Source of the DNA: Methanobacterium sp.
GTDB taxonomy: Archaea > Methanobacteriota > Methanobacteria > Methanobacteriales > Methanobacteriaceae
DNA length: 12,778 nt
Direction of reading: 5' to 3'
Assembly (NCBI GenBank): GCA_019084405.1
Contig: JAHRFX010000064.1
Location: forward strand, 1-12,778
This document shows, piece by piece, positions 12,519 through 12,778 of this stretch. The notes under the pieces were generated by a model. The model did not search any database and had not been told where the DNA came from. It saw only the letters and a list, made by a program, of their open reading frames with translations. Both the position numbers and the translations under genes were made by a program. Positions within the stretch are counted from its first letter, which is position 1, and every line of letters begins with the position of its first letter.

Positions 12519-12778
12519 TTTTTTATCCCCTTTATATTTCCCTAAATCACAGAATTTTGTTTATTCACTGAGTATAAATATTTCAATAACGATGTTTAAT
12601 ATTATTTTGTTCTTAAACTGTAATTAATTTTCATATCAGAGACTGTAAAGTTTATGGGTGTTGAGGGTTTGCGAAAAAAAATTTGAAAATTTTATTTTCT
12701 AGATCCTCTGACCCCATAATTCAAAATTAAAGAGGTTAAATATAAGTATTAAGTGAGAGTAGATATATTAACATGACT
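12519..12778. other. Gap with no clear gene; foldable segment and possible promoter
   Basis: About 260 bases of AT-rich DNA without a convincing gene. Positions 12652-12719 can fold into a long imperfect hairpin whose outer arms TTATGGG (12652-12658) and CCCATAA (12713-12719) pair exactly, with a second paired block GAGG/CCTC further in. Near the end, TTAAATATAAG (12736-12746) is a TATA-like element about 30 bases before an ATG at 12773, the possible leaderless start of a gene running off the window. Both are weak calls. Confidence 0.35.

Noticed and set aside
12418..12627. A 69-codon plus-strand frame opposite the 94-residue hypothetical gene
   Set aside because: No ribosome binding site, low-complexity Ser/Ile/Phe composition, and extension into an obviously non-coding AT-rich gap.

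Overview
The window looks like chromosome from a mesophilic, AT-rich methanogenic archaeon of the order Methanobacteriales, most likely Methanobacterium or a close relative. The main evidence is a methanogen-type F420H2 oxidase (FprA) divergent from the methanogen-specific regulator MsvR, DUF166 and DUF4013 proteins, a CbiL for corrinoid or related tetrapyrrole synthesis, a Rad3/XPD-type helicase, archaeal TATA-like promoters with strong GGAGG/GGTG ribosome binding sites, and a tRNA gene with no encoded CCA. I see no insertion sequence, integrase, CRISPR array or phage gene.

Layout, left to right. (1) 118-1074 (+): a CaCA-family cation exchanger, overlapping by 4 bases the end of a convergent operon. 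(2) 3142-1071 (-): an arsenic-type operon containing a C-terminal arsM remnant, arsR, a DGC-type zinc-binding protein, arsC (thioredoxin-coupled type) and a DUF166 protein. It has no arsenite pump. (3) 3287-4648 (+): an FAD/NAD(P)H disulfide oxidoreductase (NADH oxidase/CoA-disulfide reductase family), divergent from the ars operon. The gap between them carries a 30-bp dyad that is a good ArsR operator candidate. (4) 5107-4691 and 6419-5196 (-): a rubrerythrin without a rubredoxin domain, preceded by fprA; 6630-7412 (+) is msvR. This is an oxygen/oxidative-stress module with repeated CGAA-containing sites in the shared promoter region. (5) 8123-7428 (-): cbiL. (6) 8297-10093 (+): a Rad3/XPD/DinG-like helicase with an N-terminal zinc-ribbon-like motif and Fe-S-type cysteines. 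(7) 10094-10489: a gap holding a T10 tract, a strong 75-nt hairpin that may be a small RNA gene, and tRNA-Arg(UCG) on the minus strand. (8) 11197-10490 (-): a DUF4013 membrane protein, divergent from hisF (11349-12176, +). (9) 12518-12234 (-): a 94-residue protein I do not recognise, followed by about 260 bases with no clear gene, in which a foldable segment and a possible promoter for an off-window gene can be seen.

Functionally the left half is stress-oriented. ArsC reduces arsenate, ArsR probably senses arsenite, and the flavin disulfide reductase may supply or maintain thiol redox. FprA and rubrerythrin remove O2 and peroxide under MsvR control. The right half is housekeeping (tetrapyrrole methylation, DNA helicase, tRNA, histidine synthesis). 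The parts most worth a second look are the unusual ars operon (arsM remnant, DGC protein, DUF166, no pump), the hairpin RNA candidate at 10225-10299, and the operator-like repeats in the divergent promoter regions.
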